A stretch of 64,000 bases of DNA, taken from assembly GCA_947568835.1 (NCBI GenBank), contig OX387610.1, forward strand, positions 3,978,501 to 4,042,500, in the 5' to 3' direction. Within the stretch, counting starts at the first letter, position 1; every line of letters begins with the position of its first letter. Source of the stretch: Protonemura montana (lineage: Eukaryota > Arthropoda > Insecta > Plecoptera > Nemouridae). Below, in pieces: positions 54,560 through 64,000 of this stretch. The translations under genes were made by a program, and so were the position numbers. The notes below the pieces were generated by a model, which was given only the letters and a program-made list of their open reading frames with translations, ran no database searches and was not told the origin of the DNA.

Positions 54560-55970
54560 AATGGAGTTCGTTCAACAGCCATCTGTGTGGTGTTTCTGCG
54601 ATTGATCTCAACTCCAAGTCAGTTCACAGCCTTGTACCACGTCTGAATCCTCGTCCGATTCCTGGAGCCATCATTCAATCACTATAAACTCATCTCCGGC
54701 CAGACGAGGTCGACCGGCAACTTTCAATTGTTAACGCTGCCAACTGCGTGGAGTTGGCTGATATCGAATCAACCAAACAAACAATGACAAATTAACAATT
54801 GAATTGCTACCAGCCGAAAAAGTGATGAAAAAATTGCACGATCTGACGGCCATCACAGCGACGATGACCACAGAAAAACCTTCTAATTTGTGAAAACCCA
54901 TTTTTTCTTTTTAATTTTCTACAAATTCCGATTCCATTTTGAACGAAATGTTTGCGTTTTTGCCCTGCGTGAAAGTAAAACGGTTCGTACTTAAAAAGAA
55001 AGAAGTTTTTTTGAGAAGGATTTATTTTAGAAACAAAAAAAACGCCTGCAGATTGGTTCTTAAAAGCGGCCTTGGTCAGAATCTGCAATCCTAATCGAAC
55101 AAATCAGCTGTTTTTGACAACTAAGTTGTGCAGTTAGGTGGCCGTGGGCTCGTGACAGCAGCCCGTTTCAAATGACATTCACATTTTTTTTCCTTGGAAA
55201 TCTGGTAGCGTGCAACGGCGGGCAATAAATGCCCGAGCAAAGGCCGCCGTTCAACGTGAGTACACCACGAGTGGTCGACAACACTGCTTGTTTCCACGAA
55301 CACCTGATTATTGCGGTGCGGCGGCTATTTTCAGCGTAAAACGAGCGTAATCTGTGTACTTTTTGACGGCCTGCGAGCAATCTTTGCAGGCCGGACCTAA
55401 CCCGGACAGTGGCGGAAAGACGAACTGAAAAGAAGTAGTGGCGATTGGAACAATAGGACGATCACTGTATTAGCGAATGACAGTTCGAATCGAGTTATTG
55501 TTTTGTGTAGCGAACACCTGTACGTTGAAAGCTCTAGCAAAATCGATGTATAAGAACAAACATTCAGATCTAAGTGATGTAATTAATAATAACAAAAAAA
55601 AAATCAAACTAAAATAAAAAATATTTATTTTTAGACAGACAGCAAAAAAAAATCAGATCCGTCTCTATTTCTAGAAACGTGTTTTTCACTTCCGTCTCGC
55701 TGTTCGCGTCAGACTCGCATTCGAGAGTGGCCAAGGTGAGACGCACTGGTTCCGCCACTGCGTCATCGTCTCCGTCACACTGGTCACGTGACCGCCGCCG
55801 AGCACGCCAGCTCTACGTCACGCGCGTCGATCTATCAATCAATCGACCTGCCGCCCGGCATGAAGCCGAGATAACGCGGACTGCAGTTTCATTCATGCCA
55901 GGTCCGCACGGGACGCTACTACGTCCTGAGCCCGGAGGGAACGCGTTGCACTAGACACGGCATTGCGCGT
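54560..55970. other. Unassigned, with a CpG-rich patch at 55680-55960
   Basis: 55680-55960 is CpG-rich with an ETS-like CACTTCCG at the left and a donor-like AAGGTGAGAC at 55732, so it could be a promoter plus first exon, perhaps of a gene off the window. The rest is AT-rich. No protein family is recognised. Confidence 0.3.
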
Positions 55971-55974
55971 TAGA

Positions 55975-56635
55975 CGGGGTTCAACGACGCAATCTTTCGA
56001 CTGACGGCCCTGTGGGCATTGGGATAGTGGGCGATGATGAACCCCTAGCAAGGAGGTGAAACCCGGAACACCGGCTTAACGTCCCTCCCGAAAGACGGTT
56101 CAACTCAATCAACAGGATTCTTCCACAAATCCATGCTGTCGAGAAGTTAATAAAGCAAGTTGTACCAACTTTCATCCCTCCAACCTCTCTCCCGAACAGA
56201 ACTGGTCATGTGTATGATGGTCACTCATCCAATACCTGACCCAGCGCAGTGTTGCTGAACTTTCATCCCTCCAACCTCTCTCCCGAACAGGACTGGTCAT
56301 GAGTATGATGGTCATCCATCCAATACCTGACTCAGCGCAGTGTTGCTGAACTTTCATCCCTCCAACCTCTCTACCGAACAGAACTGGTCATGTGTATGAT
56401 GGTCGCCCATCTAATACCTGACTCAGCGCAGTGTTGCTGAACTTTCATCCCTCCAACCTCTCTACCGAACAGAACTGGTCATGTGTATGATGGTCGCCCA
56501 TCTAATACCTGACTCAGCGCAGTGTTGTTTAGCTTTCATCCCTCCAACCTCTCTCCCGAACAGAACTGGTCATGAGTATGATGGTCACCCATCCAACACC
56601 TGACCCAGCTCAGTGTTGCTAACTTCCATGAACTC
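55975..56635 (-). mobile_element. 5S-SINE whose head/body junction is tandemly amplified (91 bp x 5)
   Basis: The minus-strand body (ATTTGTGGAAGAATCCTGTT) is followed, going rightward, by five units of AACTTTCATCCCTCCAACCT, CTCTCCCGAACAGAACTGGT, CATGTGTATGATGGTCACCC, ATCCAATACCTGACCCAGCG, CAGTGTTGCTG. Each unit spans the 3' part of the 5S-like head and the start of the body. Confidence 0.85.
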
Positions 56636-56937
56636 ACAAACTTGTATCTAATATTTCACAGAGACAGTAAGGAAGGAAGTCAACAAAACAACGACTAGAT
56701 TTCCAAGGTAAAATCATGTGTCATTGAGTTGTGTGTCATGGCTCGATAAGTGACAACAGGACTTGAAGCCAGAAGACCCCTTATATGTAAATTTCTATGC
56801 ACCATCCGCCCACTCGGCCAAAAATATTGCTGAAACCCAAGTCATATTTCGCAAGCTTTTCTCAGAAAACTCGGAATGGTTTTCCGAGCAGCGAATGAAT
56901 AACCAAACCGTGAATGGCATTCTCTGTTAGTTGTCCC

Positions 56938-56999
56938 TAGCGCTCCCCCGTTCCCCCTAGCGCTCCCCCGTTCCCCCTAGCGCTCCCCCGTTCCCCCCT
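56938..56999 (+). repeat. 22-bp C-rich tandem repeat, 3 copies
   Basis: CCTAGCGCTCCCCCGTTCCC repeats three times with a two-base link. Confidence 0.85.
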
Positions 57000-57024
57000 T
57001 GGTTATGTCAGTATATGAATGGGT

Positions 57025-57456
57025 ACACCGAACGGTTTGGCGTGTTGGAAACACCGGTTCTCGTTAGATCACCGAAGTTAAGCAACACTGCGCTGAGTCA
57101 GGTATTGAATGGGTGACCATTATACACATGACCAGTTCTGTTCGGGAGAGAGGTTGGAGGGATGAAAGTTAGTACAGCAACTTCATTCGCCTTGCTTATC
57201 AACCTCTCGACAGCATGGATTTGTGGAGGAATCCTGCTGTTTGAGTTGTACCGTCCTTCGGAAGGGACGTTAAGCCGGTGGTCCCCTTGGTGCTTTTCGA
57301 CAGGAGTAGGCTACGTGCCGGCACCGGGTTTCCCCTCCTCCCTTCTAGGCTAGGTTAGGTTCATCATCATCCTCATCATCATCCACTCTTTCACCGACGC
57401 CATTAGACCAGTGCCGCAGGGCCAGTTGTCAAAACAGTGCGTCGTTAAACACCACA

Positions 57457-57490
<34 letters not shown>
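57025..57490 (+). mobile_element. 5S-rRNA-derived SINE, full length with (AAT)n tail
   Basis: The best-preserved copy: head ACCGAACGGTTTGGCGTGTT to GAATGGGTGACC, full body, tail GCGTCGTTAAACACCACAAA, then about nine AAT repeats. The simple tail fits LINE-mediated insertion. It is nearly the same as the copy at 31.4 kb. Confidence 0.95.
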
Positions 57491-57491
<1 letters not shown>

Positions 57492-57499
57492 ATGGGTAC

Positions 57500-58890
57500 A
57501 CTGGCGAGTAAACGGAATTCCTTCTAAATCAGAGGACAGCGTAACAACAATTCCCCGAGACGGGGGCGTTCATTCTTTTTCTGGACTCGGTTAAACGCGA
57601 CGAGTTTGCTGTACCAGATGCGTTCTGTTCCTGGAACGCCGCGGAAAAGTTTCCTTTCTGTATATTTACGTCGTATGTTTCGCATTATTTGCAACCGAAA
57701 TTAATTAAAAAACCGCAAACGCTTTCATCACATAGCTGCCTGTTTTTTTTTTCTCTCTTTTCCTCCCTTCACGGAATTATTTCAAACGTACATTGTCGAG
57801 TACAATGGGTGCATTATTAGCGAAACACTTGTGATTCCTGCGTCGAATTTTCCATGTGAAAGTAGGTCGCCATTTTGTCTAGGAATTACAGCGCGCTTTT
57901 CAGAAAAGAAATAAGTGCAGCATGACGCTGGCGCGGCTTTGTCCGCAATGCTAACCAATTAAAACCAACGTTAACCATTTTTTTCGTTTACACACCCAAA
58001 TTTCTCATCAGGTAATCAATTAATTTAAACCCTGAGAAAAGAGTCGCCAGTGTCCTCACCGTCTCAAATCTCAATGCGAACGGAAATCTGTTTTCCAGTT
58101 CCGGTACGGCAGAAACATCAAATATGTCGCATATTTCAAAGACCAACGAAACTAATTTGAATGCAAAACACAAAAAAATATAGCTATTTATGGAGTCACG
58201 GCCAGTGTTTGATCTAAAAACGTCCACTGCCCTCGCCAAAGTCTGGTTGTGGCAATCGCAAAACGACCACGATCCGTTGGCTCGGTTAATATTTCTACAA
58301 TAAAACCATGGACGCCGCCGTCAGAGAGTGCGGCGATGTCTGGCCTTGCCGTCCGCGTTGTAGGAATCTCGCTGCGTCGCATGCAGTTCAACAGAATCGC
58401 CGGCCAAGTGGCTCACCCAGCTACATTACATGTCGTTGCAAGTACTAGGTTTCGAATGGCCACCATGACAACCTAACCCTGAACACAGATACACCATCTC
58501 GAGTTCTAACACTTTGGAGAAGTCGTTAAGTGGCACCTATTATCAGAGAAGATGGCCAATCATGCAGCTTTCTTAAAACAATAACCTCCATATTAAAGAA
58601 AAAAAGCTAGACTGAAAGAAATGTGTAACCGGGATCTCCCAATTGCCGATCGGGTGCTCTACCAACAGAGCTAACAGAGATAACCAGCTTCGCGAAGCGG
58701 GGTAAGGGATCCCTTTACGGGAAGAAGAGGCCGGGGCTACTCGTTTCGACGAGTCCAAATTATGTTTTTATGGGTAAGTGTTGTAAAAAGGGTTCGACCA
58801 TATGTTTACCAGACATTATCGAAGGACAGAAGGTTACCACACAAACGGACCAGCACGACTGAAGCATCTCACTAATCAATTGATCTATTT
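57500..58890. other. Unassigned, with a tRNA-like fragment at 58620-58685
   Basis: Opposed frames at 58188-58476 are of unknown meaning. 58620-58685, on the minus strand, has GCTCTGTTGGTAGAGCACCC and GATCCCGGTTAC, a tRNA-like A box and B-box-like pair, probably another SINE head. Confidence 0.4.
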
Positions 58891-58894
58891 GTAA

Positions 58895-59020
58895 TGTTCT
58901 ACGCAACAACGCATTGCTTTGACAACGGGCACTGTGGCACTGGTCTCTGGGCGTCGATAAAATAGTGGTCAATGATTATGAACCTATGTCCTGCCCTAGA
59001 ATGGGAGAGGGAAAATCCGG
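58895..59020 (-). repeat. 5S-SINE tail fragment
   Basis: Minus reading has GACGCCCAGAGACCAGTGCC and CAAAGCAATGCGTTGTTG, the tail of the family. Confidence 0.6.
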
Positions 59021-59439
59021 TGTTTAAAAACATCTCATACTAACAAACTCTAAAACATACATTCTACAGCGATCTCAATTTCCTAAAGCATTCGGTGACC
59101 AAAGCTGCCAACGATATTAAATAACTTCAGCATCGCCGGGCTCGTATAGAAGGGAGGACAATGCACAGCGAGTTGAGTGTTTGTTGAGTGTGACATGGAG
59201 TGTAGCTACCACATGGACATCGCCCGAAGTTCCTGGTAAGATTGCAATGCAGCGACTCAGCGATGGGATGCTATGAAGAAGTGCGGATGTCACGAGAATA
59301 ACAATCGTTATTACAGCCGGTGAACACTCATAGAAGCAATTATCGGGAAAAATCGATAAGATTTTATGTGAAAATAATGTAGTTGTCATTCAGAAGCGAA
59401 TTTCTGGAAACCGATTTGTAGCAGGTACATAAGAAAGCA

Positions 59440-59560
59440 GATTTTAGAAGCACTGTCAGGCGATCTCAGCATCTACATAGCTACCTACTATTGAACCTCC
59501 TACGCTAGACCATGAAATACCCGCGGTAAAGACAGCAGACTTGAGAAGCTCTAAAAGTGT
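59440..59560 (-). repeat. 114-bp dispersed unit, one diverged copy
   Basis: CTGTCAGGCGATCTCAGCAT, ATTGAACCTCCTACGCTAGA, CCATGAAATACCCGCGGTAA, as at 27.7 kb. Confidence 0.75.
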
Positions 59561-59569
59561 TCTCATGCG

Positions 59570-60380
59570 TTTGATAGTATTTCATTTTGCTAAGTTAGCA
59601 ACGAAAATGCCTTTCATAGAAAAAATGTATACTATGAGCAAAAAGTTAACAAATGTATTGTTGAAATGTTGATTAATCCCGACTACAGTGTGATTGCTTT
59701 TTGAGTCACACCAGACGATCGTTATGCCACTATTGAGCGGACTCCTAGAAAAGTCCACGTACAAATTCAGCACGTGTCCAGCCATCAACAAAACGTGCCA
59801 AACGCTTGCACCTTTCTAACAACTCCATCTGCGGCGATGATTCCAAAACGCAAAACAAGCTCTTGTCCCGCGGTGATGCCTATTTATTTCATGCCAAGCA
59901 CTACAACGGTGTTTTTTTTTTGCAAAGTAAACTCCACCAAGCACAGAACAAAAAGTAAATCTAAATAGAAAAATCGTAACGGTCGCCAGAGTACACGGCG
60001 ATTGTTTGATTTTGAAAACCTCACAAATGCACACAAAATTCTTTCATAAGCTTCTAGGAACGGCGTCAATTTGAACTGGATTTCTCTTCTAGGAAGCTAG
60101 GCGTATCGTTCGGCTGCCAGCGGCTGCGCAGCTCTGCGTGCCTAGGTGCGTGCCGGTTTGTCTGCCGTGCGTACCGTGCTCGGGAATTGGCAACATGGCA
60201 CACGCACCTTACGTTTCGTTGTCGGCCGAAGCCACCTTGATTTGTTTTGTGCGAGACGTGGTCGTCAAAGGAGACGGCCGTGCCAGTGTGATGATGGAAC
60301 TGTCCTAGCTTTTACCATTCAATTAGTCGGTTAGCAAGCACTAGTTAAAATGGCCGACCAGTCAAGACGCTGAATTAATT
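59570..60380. other. Unassigned, CpG-rich at 60090-60300
   Basis: 60090-60300 is CpG-rich with GTGCGTGCCGGTTTGTCTGC; it could be a promoter. No protein or RNA is recognised. Confidence 0.3.
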
Positions 60381-60394
60381 TATTTTGAGCTGTA

Positions 60395-60545
60395 ACTATT
60401 TTATTGTAGAGGTTTGTTAAAAAGGACTGCCGCAAGCGCCATCGGGTGGCACCCACCGTTACCACGTGTTGCCGGCTCAGCAGAAATTTAAACATTAACT
60501 CTGGCACTCTGCCTATACCTATAGATCCAAAAGGTTTAATTATAA
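60395..60545 (+). mobile_element. MITE-family fragment
   Basis: AAAGGACTGCCGCAAGCGCC, TTACCACGTGTTGCCGGCTC, CTCTGGCACTCTGCCTATAC, the right part of the family. Confidence 0.7.
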
Positions 60546-60944
60546 ATTCCAACAATATCTTCAGTTGTAGGACAAGTGGCATGACACCAATTTATTGGCA
60601 ATGTTCACAGAAAACTACACGATATTTGTAAAACGAATTCGAAGTACACAAAATAGACCACCCATTTACTTTTCAGAATCGACTTGTTCGAGATTGACAA
60701 TCGGGTAGACTTCTTCGAAGACGGCCCGTTACCATATCGATTGCGACTTCGATTTCCTGATAGCAGATAGCCATGACCGCCTGTGTGCAGTTGAAAACAT
60801 GATAACAAGCCTGACAGGCATCAAACGGGTTTCCCAGAACCATAAATGATAACAAATGATAACACATCTTGGAACCGAACGCTATAAATATCGTTTCCAA
60901 ATTTTCAAGCCACTATCGTGTTACGGCGATGGTTGGTTGATTAC

Positions 60945-61345
60945 AGGGGTTTAACGACGCAATATACCGCCAACGGTTCATTTGGAATTGGTCTAATGGC
61001 GTCGGTGAATGAGTGGATAATGATGAACCTAACTTAGCTTAGAAGGGGGAAGGGGTAACCAGGCGCCGGCACGTGGCTTTCCTGTCGGGGAACAACGGCT
61101 TAGCGTCCCTTCTGAAGGCCGGTACCGAACAGCAGAATTCCTCCACAAATCCATGCTGTCGAGTGTTTGATAAGCAAGGCGAGTGAAGTTACTGTACTAA
61201 CTTTCGTCCTTCTGACCTCTCTCCCGAACAGCACTGGTCATGTGTATGGTTACGCATCCAATACCTGACCCAGCGCAGTGTTGCTTAACCTCGGTGATCT
61301 CACGAGGACCGGTGTTTCTAGCACGCCAAACTATTCGGTGTGTGT
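60945..61345 (-). mobile_element. 5S-rRNA-derived SINE, near full length
   Basis: Minus reading runs from the head (AGCACGCC..., GTGAGATCACCGAGGTTAAG) at 61340 through the body to the tail CATTCACCGACGCCATTAGA at about 61000. Confidence 0.85.
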
Positions 61346-61871
61346 CAGCATGCAGGTGTATATAGATATATATATGATAACAAGTCCAATTATGTAATTT
61401 GTATTTTAGAAAAATAATCGCCGCGTCAAGTTTTCAGCAATTTAAATAATTGCAGGGTCAAAAATATCGCTAATTTCGTATCACTTCGCCGAAACTTTCG
61501 GCACTACTCGCTTACAAAATTCCCTTTTTCGCTAATGAGTTTTATTGTTGTCATTTTTAATTAGGTCCACGTGTTTCGGCAAAGTTAGCGCGGCACGCGA
61601 TCTGTTTTCTGTCACATAATCACCTTTTCCGTGAATCGAGGCGACGCACGGCCGATTTCCTTCGAAAAGAAATCCGTTTGTCGCCGTACACTTTTATAAG
61701 CACTTCCGGCGAATCGCCCCCCCCCCCCCATCATCCCCTCCACCACGAGTACCAGTAAACACGGAGGAAACCGTGGAAAACTCCGCGACGAGAAGCCACG
61801 TGAAAACGCAGCGTGGCTGTTGTGACATTGAGACACGCACGGCTATAAAGTGGACAAAATAAAAGCAACCG

Positions 61872-62505
61872 GTCGTTAAAATGGCCGACCACACAGCTGT
61901 CTTGCAACATAAAACCATAAGAGCAATGGTGAAGTCCACCAGTTAGAATGGCCGACCACACAGCAGTCTTGCAACATAAAACCATAAGAGCAATGGTGAA
62001 GTCCACCAGTTAGAATGGCCGACCACACAGCTGTCTTGCAACATTAACCCATAAGAGCAATGGTGAAGTCCACCAGTTAGAATGGCCGACCACACAGCTG
62101 TCTTGCAACATTAACCCATAAGAGCAATGGTGAAGTCCACCAGTTAGAATGGCCGACCACACAGCTGTCTTGCAACATTAACCCATAAGAGCAACGGTGA
62201 AGTCCACCAGTTAGAATGTCCGACCACACAGCTGTCTTGCAACATTAACCCATAAGAGCAATGGTGAAGTCCACCAGTTAAAATGGCCGGCCACACAGCT
62301 GTCTTGCAACATTAACCCATAAGAGCAATGGTGAAGTCCACCAGTTAGAATGGCCGACCACACAGCTGTCTTGCAACATTAACCCATAAGAGCAATGGTG
62401 AAGTCCACCAGTTAGAATGGCCGACCACACAGCTGTCTTGCAACATTAACCTATAAGAGCAATGGTGAAGTCCACTAGTTAGAATAGCCAACCACACAGT
62501 TGTCT
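61872..62505 (+). repeat. 67-bp minisatellite, about 9 copies
   Basis: Unit GTCCACCAGTTAGAATGGCC, GACCACACAGCTGTCTTGCA, ACATTAACCCATAAGAGCAA, TGGTGAA. The first copies have CATAAAACCATAAG in place of CATTAACCCATAAG. A poly-C run precedes it at 61718-61730. Confidence 0.95.
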
Positions 62506-62884
62506 TGGGACTTGTAGGTTAAAATAGCACCAGTGGTCGGCCATTTTGCCTGTTGCTTCTTACTCTGAAAGTGGTATGGTTCGTGGTTGACAGTGGCTGG
62601 GGTGAAGCACTAGTATTATTACATGAATTAGACTTTAGTCGCGTTGTCATGTAACGTATTTATGTGCCATGTAAGTGTAAAAGTAAGTGTCGTGCATGCC
62701 GAGTATTATTTATTATGTGTCCGCTTTGCTGGAAGGGACGACGATTCCGCGTAGTTTTTTTTTCTCACTGTTTAGCAGGAATTATGACAGCTGATAGGAA
62801 ATGATGGGGCGTTGTAAGTGGTGACAAAATCAAGGCATTGCACAGGTGCTGGAACGTAATCGACTGGAGTGGAGATGAAGAAAC

Positions 62885-62975
62885 TATTTTACAATTGGGT
62901 TTTTGAATTCGAAGTGGAACAACTAATTTTTCCGACGTTTCGTAACGTATGTCTGTTACTTTATCAAGGGTGAAT
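62885..62975 (-). repeat. Hammerhead-like repeat family, diverged copy
   Basis: AATTGGGTTTTTGAATTCGA, ACTAATTTTTCCGACGTTTC, GTAACGTATGTCTGTTACTT, TATCAAGGGT; one arm of the palindrome at 18.3 kb. Confidence 0.7.
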
Positions 62976-62979
62976 GCAA

Positions 62980-64000
62980 ATGTGGCTGATAACAAAAATA
63001 ACCAAAAATATTAAACTAGTCATTTTAAAGGTTCGGTTTTACCAAAATCTCGCCTCCTAGTTGAAGTGTTAGTTGAAACTATTACCATGGCGACTTCCAA
63101 TCACATGCAGTGAAATTGAGATGTTTCTGTGAAATAGAGGTCTATCCTAGTTGAAAATTTCGATAAAACCCGACCTAAATGTCTTTGAATTGAAATTTGT
63201 TTCCAACCACTTTTTGAAATACCCAAGCCCAAAATGTTGAACATCCGCTCTGCAGTGCGTAGCTGGGCAAGGGCTACTTATAAATATTTTCAGTTTTGAT
63301 TTTCTTCTTCAAGAGTGTGAATTTCTCTGTCAATTCTATACCTTGCATCGATAGTAAGTAGATTGTCCATTTCATAATGCCAATGAATTACGCTTTACTG
63401 ATCTCCTTATTGTTTGAACATTATCTGCGATTATTTTGTCGGGAATATAGGGGCAAAAACGATTTGTTCCCTTTGTTAAAACCAGAACCGCATCGCATGA
63501 AAAACGAAACTGAATCTCGGGACTTCCGAGCCGCCGCAAAGTAGACTAAGTACTTTCGACTTGCACTGCAAGTACTCGTGGTTTTCTTCGTCTAGACGTC
63601 GCTATCGACTATCCGCAGAAAAACCGCCCAACGAATTTCATGCGCCAAATTAGGCGGCAAAGACCGGCCCTGCACCTGATGGTCTATAGCTCGGCATTGT
63701 GCTGCAACGTAACTGCCCGTGCCTGCTTGCTGAAAAATTGTACTAGATACCGGATACCAAAGAGTTACCAGACTCTCTGTCACCGCGTCGAAGTACGATT
63801 GCTGAGAAGCCAGCAAACACTTCTTACGGAAACCTAGGTTTTATAACAAAATAAGTGGTTACCTTTTAGGTTCTTATGAGAAATGATACTTAAGTCAGCT
63901 TTAGCTAGCTCTATAATAGCTTAACATAAAATAACTAATATTTTCAAGTAACTAAATCCAATAAACCACTGCTTTGAGAGTGTCGATTACTCTCACAGTT
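62980..64000. other. Right end of window, no gene recognised
   Basis: Opposed frames at 63592-63837 without family resemblance. The rest is AT-rich. Confidence 0.4.

Overview
This is a eukaryotic nuclear window from an animal, most likely an arthropod. The genes are split by GT-AG introns, end in AATAAA signals and lie among many SINEs, foldback elements and minisatellites. The reconstructed eRF3 reads closest to the insect/crustacean form I know of that protein. Species cannot be settled from the window.

Six protein genes can be rebuilt. In the first 26 kb five conserved housekeeping or ciliary genes lie in alternating orientation: the 5' part of CCDC40 (minus, running off the left edge), HP1/chromobox (plus), mitochondrial tyrosyl-tRNA synthetase YARS2 (minus, 9 exons), release factor eRF3/GSPT (plus, 10 exons) and cytochrome c oxidase subunit 4 (minus). 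CCDC40/HP1 and YARS2/eRF3 are head-to-head pairs with short shared promoter intervals. HP1/YARS2 converge with polyadenylation signals about 30 bases apart. All exon phases were checked by hand; YARS2 (467 aa), eRF3 (574 aa) and COX4 (181 aa) close in frame. A sixth gene, a CISH/SOCS2-like suppressor of cytokine signalling (minus, 46.4-47.6 kb), has an unusually long N-terminus with two YVNQ motifs.

The rest, especially 26-46 kb and 48-64 kb, is repeat-dominated. There are (i) a 5S rRNA-derived SINE family of about 17 copies or fragments, with places where the 5S-like head or the head/body junction has become a tandem array; (ii) tRNA-derived units, one of them sitting in the loop of a long inverted repeat; (iii) a palindromic family whose core resembles the hammerhead-ribozyme motif of Penelope-like elements; (iv) a foldback/MITE family; (v) a dispersed 114-bp unit; and (vi) at least ten local tandem arrays (29, 50, 41, 86, 87, 43, 83, 91, 22 and 67 bp) plus a 1.08-kb tandem duplication. 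Several arrays sit inside YARS2 and eRF3 introns.

The genes do not form one pathway. They are mitochondrial translation (YARS2), cytosolic translation termination (eRF3), respiration (COX4), chromatin (HP1), axoneme assembly (CCDC40) and cytokine-type signalling (SOCS).
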